Of a stretch of 42,247 nucleotides of DNA, positions 17,226 to 25,613 are shown piece after piece. Position 1 is the first letter of the stretch. Each line of letters starts with the position of its first letter. The DNA is from Candidatus Faecousia excrementigallinarum. Lineage in GTDB: Bacteria > Bacillota > Clostridia > Oscillospirales > Oscillospiraceae. The position numbers and the translations under genes were made by a program. The stretch lies in assembly GCA_018713285.1 (NCBI GenBank), contig DVFK01000009.1, forward strand, positions 1 to 42,247, given 5' to 3'. The notes below the pieces were generated by a model. It did no database searches, was not told the origin of the DNA, and was given only the letters and a program-made list of their open reading frames with translations.

Positions 17226-19271
17226 TTATGCCTTTCTGGCAGCTGTCAGGGCGTACTCTCCTTTCAGCTTCCGGTTGGTGTTGCGAATCAGGGCCGCCAG
17301 CACTCCCACAAAGACAGCTACCACTGCCAGACCGCAGAGGGCTGCGGTGACATTCAGGGCTGCCGGAGCGGTGATCAAAGTGCCAACGGTGTAGACCAGG
17401 TAGCCCACGGTATAGCCCACACCCATCTGAAGGCCGATGCCTGCCCAGACCCACTTGCGGCTCTTCATCTCGGAATTCATGGCGCCGATGGCGGCAAAGC
17501 AGGGGGGTGTGTAGAGGTTGAACATGAGGTAAGCCAGGGCAGCCACTTTGGTAATGGCGATGATGCCTGCCACCTGGGTGCCGGAGCCTTCGATGATAGC
17601 CAGCTCATCGGTGTCGATGAAGTTCTCCAGGCCGGCAAAGCACACCGCCAGGGTTCCCACCACATTTTCCTTGGCAACGAAGCCGGTGACTGCCGCCGCT
17701 GCCAGCTGCCAGGACAGCACACCCACAATGGGCACCAGCACCCAGGCAAAGGGACCGGCAATGGAGGCCAGGATGGAGCTGTCGGGGGTCTCTGCCACAG
17801 CAAAGCTCCAGCTGAAGGTCTGCATGATATGTACCGCCGCATTGCACAGCAGGATGATGGTGGCGGCCTTTACGATATAGGCCCAGCCCCGGCTGCACAT
17901 GGCCTTGAAGGCGAACCACAAGGAGGGTGCCTTGTACTCCGGCAGCTCCATGAGGAAGAAGGACTTGCGGTTTTTGTACCCGGCGATTTTGTTCACCAGG
18001 AGGGCTCCCAGGAAAATCAGCACAATGCCCGTAAGGTACATCGTGGCGCTGACCCAGCCGGCGTTATCAAAGAAGGCACCGGCAATCAGGGCAATCACCG
18101 GGATTTTGGCACCGCAGGGCATGAAGGGAGCCAGCATTGCCGTGGCTCTGCGCTCCCGCTCGTTGCGGATGGTACGGCAGGCCATGATGCCCGGCACGGC
18201 GCAGCCGATGGTGATGACGAAGGGAATGACGGACTTGCCGGAAAGGCCCACCTTCTTGAAAATGGGGTCCAGCACCACCGCCACCCGGGACATATAGCCG
18301 CAGTCCTCCAGAAGGGCGATGAGGAAGTACATCACCATCACAAGAGGCAGGAAGCCTACCACAGCCACCACGCCGCCGATGATGCCGTCCACCAGAAGAG
18401 CGCTCAGGAGCGGGTTGGCATTTGCCATCAGCTCACCCACCCAGCCCTGGAACTCCTCCAGAAGGGTCACCAGGCCGGGAATGGTTTTGCCGCTGGGCAG
18501 CTCCACGCCCTCTGCAATCCAGGCACCCAGATAAGTCTGGGAAATCTCAAACACCAGAAACATCACCAGGGCGAAAATGGGAATCCCCAGCCACCGGTTG
18601 GTGAGCACCTTGTCGATTTTGTCGCTGGTGGTCTTCTCCCGGGTCAGCACCTTCCGGGTCTCCACGTCCTTTACCACGGCGTTTACAAAGTCAAACCGCC
18701 GCCGGTCCGCAGCCTCCACAGCCTTCTTGTCTGTCAGATCCACATCCCCCTGGTGGAAGGGTGCGGTCTGGGCTGCCCCCCGCCGGGCAGCCGCCTGGCG
18801 TACCAGCGCTTCAAGGCCCTTGGCTTCCGTGGATACCGTGGCCACCACCGGGCAGCCCAGCTTCTGGGACAGGAGTTTTTCGTCAATTTGGGTCTGCTTT
18901 TTCTCATTTAAGTCGCTTTTGTTCAGGGCCACCACCACAGGGATGCCCAGCTCCAGCAGCTGGGTAGTGAAGAACAGGCTGCGGCTTAAATTGGTGGCGT
19001 CCACGATGTTGATAATCACATCGGGGCTTTCCTGCTTTACATAGGCGCTGGTAATGCTCTCCTCGCTGGTGAAGGGGGACATGGAGTAGGCCCCGGGCAA
19101 ATCCACTGCAATCAGTTCCTGCCCTCCGGGACAAAGGGACTTTTTGATGGGGTGGGTCTTTTTCTCCACCGTCACCCCCGCCCAGTTGCCCACCTTCTCG
19201 TTTCTGCCGGTGAGGGCGTTGTACATGGTGGTTTTTCCCGAGTTGGGATTGCCCGCCAATGCAATTCTCAT
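17226..19271 (-). CDS. feoB: Ferrous iron transport protein B
   Basis: MRIALAGNPNSGKTTMYNALTGRNEKVGNWAGVTVEKKTH G-domain; multiple TM; GCAVPGIMACRTI and FMPCGAKIPV motifs. Confidence 0.97.
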   Translation of the reverse strand: MRIALAGNPNSGKTTMYNALTGRNEKVGNWAGVTVEKKTHPIKKSLCPGGQELIAVDLPGAYSMSPFTSEESITSAYVKQESPDVIINIVDATNLSRSLFFTTQLLELGIPVVVALNKSDLNEKKQTQIDEKLLSQKLGCPVVATVSTEAKGLEALVRQAAARRGAAQTAPFHQGDVDLTDKKAVEAADRRRFDFVNAVVKDVETRKVLTREKTTSDKIDKVLTNRWLGIPIFALVMFLVFEISQTYLGAWIAEGVELPSGKTIPGLVTLLEEFQGWVGELMANANPLLSALLVDGIIGGVVAVVGFLPLVMVMYFLIALLEDCGYMSRVAVVLDPIFKKVGLSGKSVIPFVITIGCAVPGIMACRTIRNERERRATAMLAPFMPCGAKIPVIALIAGAFFDNAGWVSATMYLTGIVLIFLGALLVNKIAGYKNRKSFFLMELPEYKAPSLWFAFKAMCSRGWAYIVKAATIILLCNAAVHIMQTFSWSFAVAETPDSSILASIAGPFAWVLVPIVGVLSWQLAAAAVTGFVAKENVVGTLAVCFAGLENFIDTDELAIIEGSGTQVAGIIAITKVAALAYLMFNLYTPPCFAAIGAMNSEMKSRKWVWAGIGLQMGVGYTVGYLVYTVGTLITAPAALNVTAALCGLAVVAVFVGVLAALIRNTNRKLKGEYALTAARKA

Positions 19272-19302
19272 AACTTCTCCTCCTCATTTTCTTTTATATA
19301 TG

Positions 19303-19318
19303 GTTAGCACATGCTAAC
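19303..19318. promoter_or_regulatory. Palindromic box GTTAGCACATGCTAAC between feoA and feoB
   Basis: GTTAGC-ACAT-GCTAAC; shares arms with boxes at 16991, 19586 and 19619. Confidence 0.75.
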
Positions 19319-19343
19319 TATACAGCAAAAAACAGGGGTGGCG

Positions 19344-19559
19344 TTACGCCACCACTATGGCCGAAGCCAGCTGGTTGTCCATATTGTACCGGCCGTCCTT
19401 GACCGAGACCACGCAGCTGCCTTTCAGGTGGGAAATCACCGTAATGGCCTCCCCGGTGTAGCACCCCAGAGAAAACAAAAAGGCGTCCATCTCCTCGTCC
19501 TGAGTCTCGATGGCTTTGATGGTGTATTCCTTTCCCGTCTGGGCTTCCATTAAGGTCAT
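19344..19559 (-). CDS. feoA: Ferrous iron transport protein A
   Basis: MTLMEAQTGKEYTIKAIETQDEEMDAFLFSLGCYTGEAITVISHLKGSCVVSVKDGRYNMDNQLASAIVV, FeoA SH3-like fold. Confidence 0.92.
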   Translation of the reverse strand: MTLMEAQTGKEYTIKAIETQDEEMDAFLFSLGCYTGEAITVISHLKGSCVVSVKDGRYNMDNQLASAIVVA

Positions 19560-19585
19560 GGGTATGCCTCCCTTCCCGGATTGAT

Positions 19586-19634
19586 GTTAGCACAGGCTAA
19601 CAGTATGATTGATTTTTAGTTAGCTTTCGCTAAC
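19586..19634. promoter_or_regulatory. Tandem palindromic boxes upstream of feoA (GTTAGCACAGGCTAAC and GTTAGCTTTCGCTAAC)
   Basis: 19586-19601 and 19619-19634, start-to-start spacing 33 bp (about 3 helical turns). Confidence 0.8.
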
Positions 19635-19749
19635 CATTAACAGTATACACAACAACTGCTCCCTTGTCAAGCCCCATTCCAAAATTTTCCCCAATGTCCC
19701 CGGCATGGTCATGGGCCAAGAAGGGTTATGAAGCCGAAGGGTTGGGGAT

Positions 19750-20145
19750 ATAGCTCCCTCCGGGAGGGAGCTGGCACGGCCGGGGAGCCCCCGGTGGCAC
19801 TTGCCGTGACTGAGGGAGCCTGCGGGAGAAATACCGATTGGATGATATAAGTCGGTACCTCCCCCGGGCAGTCAAATTTCCTATACCGATTAAAAGAAAA
19901 AGCTCCATAAAAACGGCTTATCGTGTCGCCAACCTCCATCAGGTACCACCCTATCCGAAACCCCAACTGCATCCCCCGCTTGCTCCCTCAGTCACCTGCG
20001 GTGACAGCTCCCTCCCGGAGGGAGCCATGGGCTTTTGCCTTTCCACATTGGACTTTTGCAAATTGGAAAGTGCCTGCTGTGGTATCCCTCAGTCAAAAAT
20101 CAAAGATTTTTGCCAGCTCCCTTTGACAAGGGAGCCTTTGGCAGT
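19750..20145. repeat. Intergenic palindromic repeat cluster D: two core units in inverted orientation plus a shorter hairpin module
   Basis: 19750-19826 (+ orientation) and 19974-20030 (- orientation) of the core; cagtcaaaaatcaaagatttttgccagctccctttgacaagggagcctttgg at about 20091-20142, nearly identical to 7540-7591. Confidence 0.85.
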
Positions 20146-20155
20146 CAAAAAGACA

Positions 20156-20180
20156 CAAGCCCCCTGAAAAGGGGGGCTTG
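20156..20180 (-). terminator. Terminator-like hairpin
   Basis: caagccccc-tgaaaa-ggggggcttg just past the stop of the 20185 gene. Confidence 0.55.
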
Positions 20181-20184
20181 GGCG

Positions 20185-20901
20185 TTATTGGGCACCGGCA
20201 ATCAGGTTTTGCCAGATTTGGGTGTAGACGGCGGCTTCCTCCTGGGACCAGTCGTTGCACAAGGCTCTTCCGATATACAGCCCGGATAACAGCTCCTGGC
20301 TGCTGCCGGTGACGGGTTCTCCGTCGGAAATGCCGGTCTGGTACTCTCCCAGGGGAAGCTCTGCCAGGGTCTTGCAGTCCTTCCAGGCGTACCACAGCGG
20401 TTCTTCCGACGCTGTCCCTTCCTCCGGTCTGGTGCCGTCCCCATAGGTCAGGAGCCCGAACTGCTCCTGAAAGCCCTCCGGGTCTTCCAGCAGATACAGG
20501 AAATTGTCATTGGCAGACAGGTGGGTGACCAGGGTCATCTGCTGATAGGGGTTGGCGTTTTCGTCCTCCAGGTCCACCGCATACTGGCGGATCTGGACGA
20601 TGGTCTTTCCGTTGCCGTCCACATCTCCAACGAGGGGTGCCAGCTGGGCTTCCAGCGCCGCCACGGTTTCATCCGGCAGGAAGGTGGCACCGATGTAGGC
20701 AATCTGGCAATCCGGCTGGTTGTTCCGGTTCCGGACAGCGCTGAGCACCACGCCCCCCACCACCAGCACCAGGGCAACCCCCAGCGCTACATGGAGCCAA
20801 TGGTAATGCCACCAGTTGGCTCTTTTTTCTTTCTTTGTCAGCTCCTTGGGAGCCTCCCGCTTCACGTCACGGGCTATCCACTCTTGGTAATCGCTTGCCA
20901 C
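20185..20901 (-). CDS. Hypothetical single-TM protein
   Basis: Lys/Arg-rich N-terminus, TM WLHVALGVALVLVVGGVVLSA, extracytoplasmic domain; start 20931 (ATG) or 20901 (GTG); overlaps the 3' end of the DAG kinase gene. Confidence 0.7.
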   Translation of the reverse strand: MASDYQEWIARDVKREAPKELTKKEKRANWWHYHWLHVALGVALVLVVGGVVLSAVRNRNNQPDCQIAYIGATFLPDETVAALEAQLAPLVGDVDGNGKTIVQIRQYAVDLEDENANPYQQMTLVTHLSANDNFLYLLEDPEGFQEQFGLLTYGDGTRPEEGTASEEPLWYAWKDCKTLAELPLGEYQTGISDGEPVTGSSQELLSGLYIGRALCNDWSQEEAAVYTQIWQNLIAGAQ

Positions 20902-21808
20902 GGTTCTTTTTCTCCTTTTTTGGGGGTGCAATCACCGATATGGCGTGGTGCACGCACCGGATTTCTATTTGATTGCAGCCGTTTTCCATCTCTCCGTCCA
21001 GGGTCCAGGGCATTTTCTCCGGGGCCTGGACGGTGAGGGCCGCAGTCTTTACAAAGGTCAGAAGGCTTCCGTTGTAGTTTTTCTGCTGCAAAGCCACCAC
21101 GCACTCGCTCAGCTCCAGCAGGTTCCGGGGGGGGCGGATGAGCAGCAGCTCCAGGCTGCCGTCGGACATATCCACCTGGGCGGCATCCAGGGTGAGAATT
21201 CCCCCCACCCGGAAGGTGTTGCTCACCGCTCCGAAAATAAAGCTGTCCTGAATCACGGTGCCGTCCTCCAGGGTGAACCGGAGGGGGTAGGATTTGAGCT
21301 GGGACAGCTCCTGAATGCCTCCCAGGGCATAGGCGGCGTGACCCAAGATGTTCTTCACGCTCTGGGGGGTGGCATAGCTGACCTTGGTGAACATCCCGAA
21401 GGAGGCCACATAGGAAAAGTAGGTGTCGTTGAACCGCCCCACATCCAGCTTCACCGGGCTTCCATCCACCGTGTCCCGGGTAGCCTGGAGAAGATTGGTA
21501 GACAGCTTCAGACTGGCGGCAAAATCGTTGGTGGAGCCGGCCGGGATATACCCCAGGGGAATCTCCCCTCCGCATTTCAGGAGCCCTGACACCACCTCGT
21601 GGAAGGTGCCGTCTCCGCCGCAGCAGAGAATCTGCTCCACCTCCCCGGCATAGCGCAGCACTGCCGCCTCCCCGTCTCCCGGGGCTGCGGTCACATGGAC
21701 CAGCACCTGGCAATCCCCCCGGTTCAGGATGGCCACCATGTCCATCAAAAACCGCCGGGCTTTTTTCTGACCGGCGCAGGGATTGACAATCAGCAAAACT
21801 TTTTTCAT
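20867..21808 (-). CDS. Diacylglycerol kinase / YegS-like lipid kinase family
   Basis: MKKVLLIVNPCAGQKKAR...EQILCCGGDGTFHEVVSGLL...LGYIPAGSTNDFAASL (NP, GGDGT and P.GSTNDFA motifs). Confidence 0.94.
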   Translation of the reverse strand: MKKVLLIVNPCAGQKKARRFLMDMVAILNRGDCQVLVHVTAAPGDGEAAVLRYAGEVEQILCCGGDGTFHEVVSGLLKCGGEIPLGYIPAGSTNDFAASLKLSTNLLQATRDTVDGSPVKLDVGRFNDTYFSYVASFGMFTKVSYATPQSVKNILGHAAYALGGIQELSQLKSYPLRFTLEDGTVIQDSFIFGAVSNTFRVGGILTLDAAQVDMSDGSLELLLIRPPRNLLELSECVVALQQKNYNGSLLTFVKTAALTVQAPEKMPWTLDGEMENGCNQIEIRCVHHAISVIAPPKKEKKNRGKRLPRVDSP

Positions 21809-22057
21809 AGCAATCCTCTCCCCTTACGTTTATATTGTAAAGAGCTTTTCTTTGCAATTCATCAACAATTTTTTAACATTCCCCTTCGGTATTGACGGAA
21901 CCGGATTTTGGGAATAAAATAGTATCAGTATTTCCGGAAGCCACCCCTGCCCTGCTCCTTTCCTCAACAAAAGTTGACATTCCGTTGAGGGAAAGTTGCA
22001 AATCCCGTGCTATGCTATTCTGTAAGAATGATACATATTATGGGTAGGTGTGCAAAT

Positions 22058-22834
22058 ATGATGAACAAGCTCAAATACGGAACATACCGCTTTATCCGCT
22101 TCTGGGTGAAGCTGTTTTACCCCAAAATTACGGTGGAGGGGCTGGAGAATCTGCCGGAGGAGCCAAGTCTTGTGGTAGCCAACCACTGCCAGATGAACGG
22201 CCCCATCGCCGGGGAGCTGTACTTTCCCGGGGACCACTACATCTGGTGCGCCGGGGAGATGATGGAGGCAAGGCAGGTACCGGACTACGCTTACCGGGAC
22301 TTCTGGAGCCGGAAGCCCCGGTACATCCGGTGGTTTTACCGGATTTTGTCCTATGTCATCACCCCCTTGTCCGTGAGCATTTTCAACAATGCCCACACCA
22401 TCCCGGTGTACCGGGACAAGCGGCTGATTATTACCTTCCGGGAGACCCTGAAACGGCTGAAGGAGGGGGCAACCGTCATCATCTTCCCGGAGCATGAGGC
22501 TCCCTATGACCACATCTTGCAGGACTTTCAGTCCGGCTTTGTGGATGTGGCCCGGAGCTACTACAGAAAGACCGGCAAGTGCCTGCAATTCGTGCCCATG
22601 TATCTGGCTCCCAGCCTTCACAAAATGGCGCTGGGCAAGCCCGTGGCCTACAACCCGGACGCCCCCCACAAGGAGGAACGGAGCCGGGTTTGCCAATATC
22701 TTATGGAACAGATCAGCGGCATCGCCCGAAGCCTTCCCCGGCACAAGGTGGTTCCCTATCTGAACCTGCCGAAAAAAGATTATGTCTACAACATCCCGGA
22801 AGAGGTAGTTTCCCATGAAAAAACCTGTGGTTGA
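22058..22834 (+). CDS. PlsC-like lysophospholipid acyltransferase family protein (non-canonical HX4D motif)
   Basis: PSLVVANHCQMNGPIAGELYFPG ... VIIFPEHEAPYDHI ... VPMYLAPSLHKMALGKPVAYNPD; start chosen at the MMNKLKYG methionines. Confidence 0.82.
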   Translation: MMNKLKYGTYRFIRFWVKLFYPKITVEGLENLPEEPSLVVANHCQMNGPIAGELYFPGDHYIWCAGEMMEARQVPDYAYRDFWSRKPRYIRWFYRILSYVITPLSVSIFNNAHTIPVYRDKRLIITFRETLKRLKEGATVIIFPEHEAPYDHILQDFQSGFVDVARSYYRKTGKCLQFVPMYLAPSLHKMALGKPVAYNPDAPHKEERSRVCQYLMEQISGIARSLPRHKVVPYLNLPKKDYVYNIPEEVVSHEKTCG

Positions 22835-23483
22835 TTACCGCCAGTTCCGCCTGGGGAAACTGAACGACCCCCAGTTTTCCCACCTGAAACTGTTAGGCGG
22901 CTGGATTCTATATTTTATCCTGTATTTCCTCACAGAAAACCTGATTCCTCCGGAAAAATGCACCAGCATCCACATCTGGCTGGACGATGTGATTCCCTTC
23001 TGCGAGTGGTTTCTCATTCCCTATGTGCTCTGGTATGGGCTGATTGCCTTTTCCCTGGGGTACTTTGCCCTCTACAACATAGACAGCTTCAAAAAGCTCT
23101 CCAAGTACATTTTCATCACCCAGATGGTGGCTATGGCCATCTACATTCTCTTCCCCAGCCGTCAGGATCTGCGGCCGGAGGTGTTCCCCCGGGAGAATTT
23201 CCTCACCTGGTGCATTGGGCTCCTTTACCGCTTCGACACCAGTACCGGGGTGTGTCCCTCCCTTCACGTGGCCTACTCCCTGGGCATTGCCTCGGTGTGG
23301 CTCCGGGAGAAGGGGGTAAAGGTCATCTGGAAAGTGCTTTTGGTGGTGCTGGTGATTCTCATCTGCCTTTCCACCATGTTCATCAAGCAGCATTCGGCTA
23401 TGGATTTCTTTGCCGCCCTGCCGGTGTGTGCATTGGCGGAGATTCTGGTATTTTACAACCCATTTCACAAAAGAAAGAGGTAA
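22815..23483 (+). CDS. PAP2 superfamily phosphatase/transferase
   Basis: Multi-TM; CPSLHVAYSLG and STMFIKQHSAMDFFAALP (PAP2 C2/C3 motifs); 20-nt overlap with upstream PlsC-like gene. Confidence 0.85.
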   Translation: MKKPVVDYRQFRLGKLNDPQFSHLKLLGGWILYFILYFLTENLIPPEKCTSIHIWLDDVIPFCEWFLIPYVLWYGLIAFSLGYFALYNIDSFKKLSKYIFITQMVAMAIYILFPSRQDLRPEVFPRENFLTWCIGLLYRFDTSTGVCPSLHVAYSLGIASVWLREKGVKVIWKVLLVVLVILICLSTMFIKQHSAMDFFAALPVCALAEILVFYNPFHKRKR

Positions 23484-23487
23484 TGCT

Positions 23488-24351
23488 ATGAAGCGGAAAC
23501 TGGGAGATCGGAAAGACGGCGTAAAGCTCAAAAACATCCACGCCATGCACTTTGTCATGCCCCTGATGTACCCCAACCGGTGCGACAACGAGGCCTTCAT
23601 TGCCGAGCGGATTGATTTGGAGGCGGTGAACGCCTATCTGGAAAAGAAAAACGCCGCAAATCCCGCGTATAAGTACAATCTGTTTCAGGTGATGGTGACG
23701 GCGGTTCTCAAAACCATCACCCTCCGGCCCAAGATGAACCGCTTCATTGCCAACAAGACCATGTACCAGCGAAACGAAGTCTCCGCCGCCTTCACGGTGA
23801 AAAAGATTTTCTCCGACAACGGTGCAGAGGCGCTGGCCCAAATCCGCACCACCGGCTCCGAGACCATCGACGACATTCACGACAAGATTTTCCGCCAGGT
23901 GTCTTTGTGCCGCAGCGACAAGGTGGACGCCGGTACGGAGAGCCTGAACGCCGTGGCCAAAATCCCCGGATTTCTGGCCCGGATGGTGGGTGCGGGGGCA
24001 AGATTTTTGGACCGCCACGGCTGGATGCCCCAATCCGTCATCGCCGGAGACCCCTACTACTGCTCCGCCGTGCTCACAAACCTGGGCTCTATCCAGCTCC
24101 GGGCCGGGTATCACCACCTGACCAACTGGGGCACCTGCTCGGTATTCTGCGCCATCGGCGAGGCCAAGAAGATGCCTTTCTACCAGGAGGACGGCTCGGT
24201 GATTGTGAAAGACGCCGTGGACATTGGCCTGACCATTGACGAGCGGCTGGCCGACGGCTACTACTATTCCCGGACAGTAAAGCTTCTGAAAAAGCTCCTG
24301 GAAAACCCGGAACTTCTGGACAGGCCCTTGAATGAAGAAGTGGAAATCTGA
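23488..24351 (+). CDS. 2-oxoacid dehydrogenase E2/CAT-like acyltransferase domain protein (paralogue of 9520-10431), DER instead of DHR
   Basis: MKRKLGDRKDGVKLKNIHAMHFVMPLMYPNRCDNEAFIAERIDLEAVNAYLEKKN...LTNLGSIQLRAGYHHLTNWGTCSVFCAIGEAKKMPFYQEDGSVIVKDAVDIGLTIDERLADGYYYSRTVKLLKKLLENPELL. Confidence 0.75.
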   Translation: MKRKLGDRKDGVKLKNIHAMHFVMPLMYPNRCDNEAFIAERIDLEAVNAYLEKKNAANPAYKYNLFQVMVTAVLKTITLRPKMNRFIANKTMYQRNEVSAAFTVKKIFSDNGAEALAQIRTTGSETIDDIHDKIFRQVSLCRSDKVDAGTESLNAVAKIPGFLARMVGAGARFLDRHGWMPQSVIAGDPYYCSAVLTNLGSIQLRAGYHHLTNWGTCSVFCAIGEAKKMPFYQEDGSVIVKDAVDIGLTIDERLADGYYYSRTVKLLKKLLENPELLDRPLNEEVEI

Positions 24352-24358
24352 AAAACGC

Positions 24359-24386
24359 CCCCGGAAAGGCCTTGCCTTTCCGGGGA
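24359..24386 (+). terminator. Hairpin downstream of the lipid operon
   Basis: ccccggaaaggc-ctt-gcctttccgggg, 12-bp stem. Confidence 0.65.
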
Positions 24387-24506
24387 TATTGTATTCCGGG
24401 GAACAAAACCAACGGTTCAAAAAATATTGGAATCATTGTACCAAAGATGCCTTTTCTTCTGCCCCATTTGTGATACAATAGCCCCAAAGGAAAAGGAGGG
24501 AAAAAA

Positions 24507-25613
24507 ATGGAGTTGACCCTTTCTCAAAATATCAGCAAACTGCGAAAAGAACATCATCTGACCCAGGAGCAGCTGGCGGAGGCTCTGGGGGTGACCTTTG
24601 CTTCCGTTTCCAAGTGGGAGCGGGGAGCCGCCACCCCGGAGCTGAACCTGATTGCCAAAATGGCGGATTTCTTCGGGGTGTCCCTGGACGCCCTGGTGGG
24701 CTTTGCCCTCCAAAACGGCAGCATTCAGGAGGCAGAGGCGGAACTTCACGCCTTGCAGAAGGCAAAAAAATACCGGGAAGGTTTGGAAAAGGCGGAAAAA
24801 GCCCTGCTGCGCTATCCCAACAATTTTAGGATTGTCTACCGGGCGGGGCAGCTGTATGCCCTTTCCGGCATGGAGCAAAAAACGGAAGCCCACCTGTACC
24901 GGGGGATTGGGCTTCTGGAGCAGGCCGTAACCCTTCTGTCTCAGAATGAGGACCCCAAAATCAGCGAGGCTTCCCTCTGGAGCGAAATTGCCCAAAGCTA
25001 TCTGGTGCTGGGGAAGAAGAAAACCGGGCTGGAAATTCTCAAAAAGTACAACATCGGCGGCATCCACAACGCCCTCATCGCCCTCAACTATGCGGTGGAG
25101 GAAAACGGCTTTCCCGTGGAAGCGGCAGAGCCATATCTTGCGGAGGCCTTTGGGGAGATTATCACCACGGCCTTTCGCACCATGCTTGCCTATTCCAATT
25201 ACTACCTGCGGAAAAAGGACTATGCCCACAGCCGGGAGGCACTTCTGTGGCTTTTGCAGCTTCTGGAAAGTGTCAAGGAAAACCGGGAGGCTGTTGCCTA
25301 TATAGATAAGCTGGCAGCGGTCTGCTACGGGGTCTGTGCCCTTCTTTCCCACTATCTGGGAGAGGAAAACCGGGTGGAGCCCTTTCTGCGCCAGGCCTAT
25401 GCCCTGGCAAAGGCCTTTGACGAAGCCCCTACCTATCTGGCGGTAAATCTCAAATTCTCCGCGGGGCACACCCATGAGGCAGCCATGTACGACGATCTGG
25501 GAGATTCTTCCCTGGAAGTGGTGGAAAACCAGCTTGCCCAGGATCCGGAAGCCCCCACCGTCCTGGCCGCCTGGAAAAAGATTGCAGAAGAGGAAAGAAG
25601 GGAAGGTTCATAA
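24507..25613 (+). CDS. XRE-family HTH regulator with C-terminal TPR-like helical repeats
   Basis: MELTLSQNISKLRKEHHLTQEQLAEALGVTFASVSKWERGAATPELNLIAKMADFFGVSLDALVGF then helical repeats. Confidence 0.93.
   Translation: MELTLSQNISKLRKEHHLTQEQLAEALGVTFASVSKWERGAATPELNLIAKMADFFGVSLDALVGFALQNGSIQEAEAELHALQKAKKYREGLEKAEKALLRYPNNFRIVYRAGQLYALSGMEQKTEAHLYRGIGLLEQAVTLLSQNEDPKISEASLWSEIAQSYLVLGKKKTGLEILKKYNIGGIHNALIALNYAVEENGFPVEAAEPYLAEAFGEIITTAFRTMLAYSNYYLRKKDYAHSREALLWLLQLLESVKENREAVAYIDKLAAVCYGVCALLSHYLGEENRVEPFLRQAYALAKAFDEAPTYLAVNLKFSAGHTHEAAMYDDLGDSSLEVVENQLAQDPEAPTVLAAWKKIAEEERREGS

Noticed and set aside
17829-18911. 360-aa plus-strand ORF opposite feoB
   Set aside because: His/Gly-rich antisense shadow of feoB.
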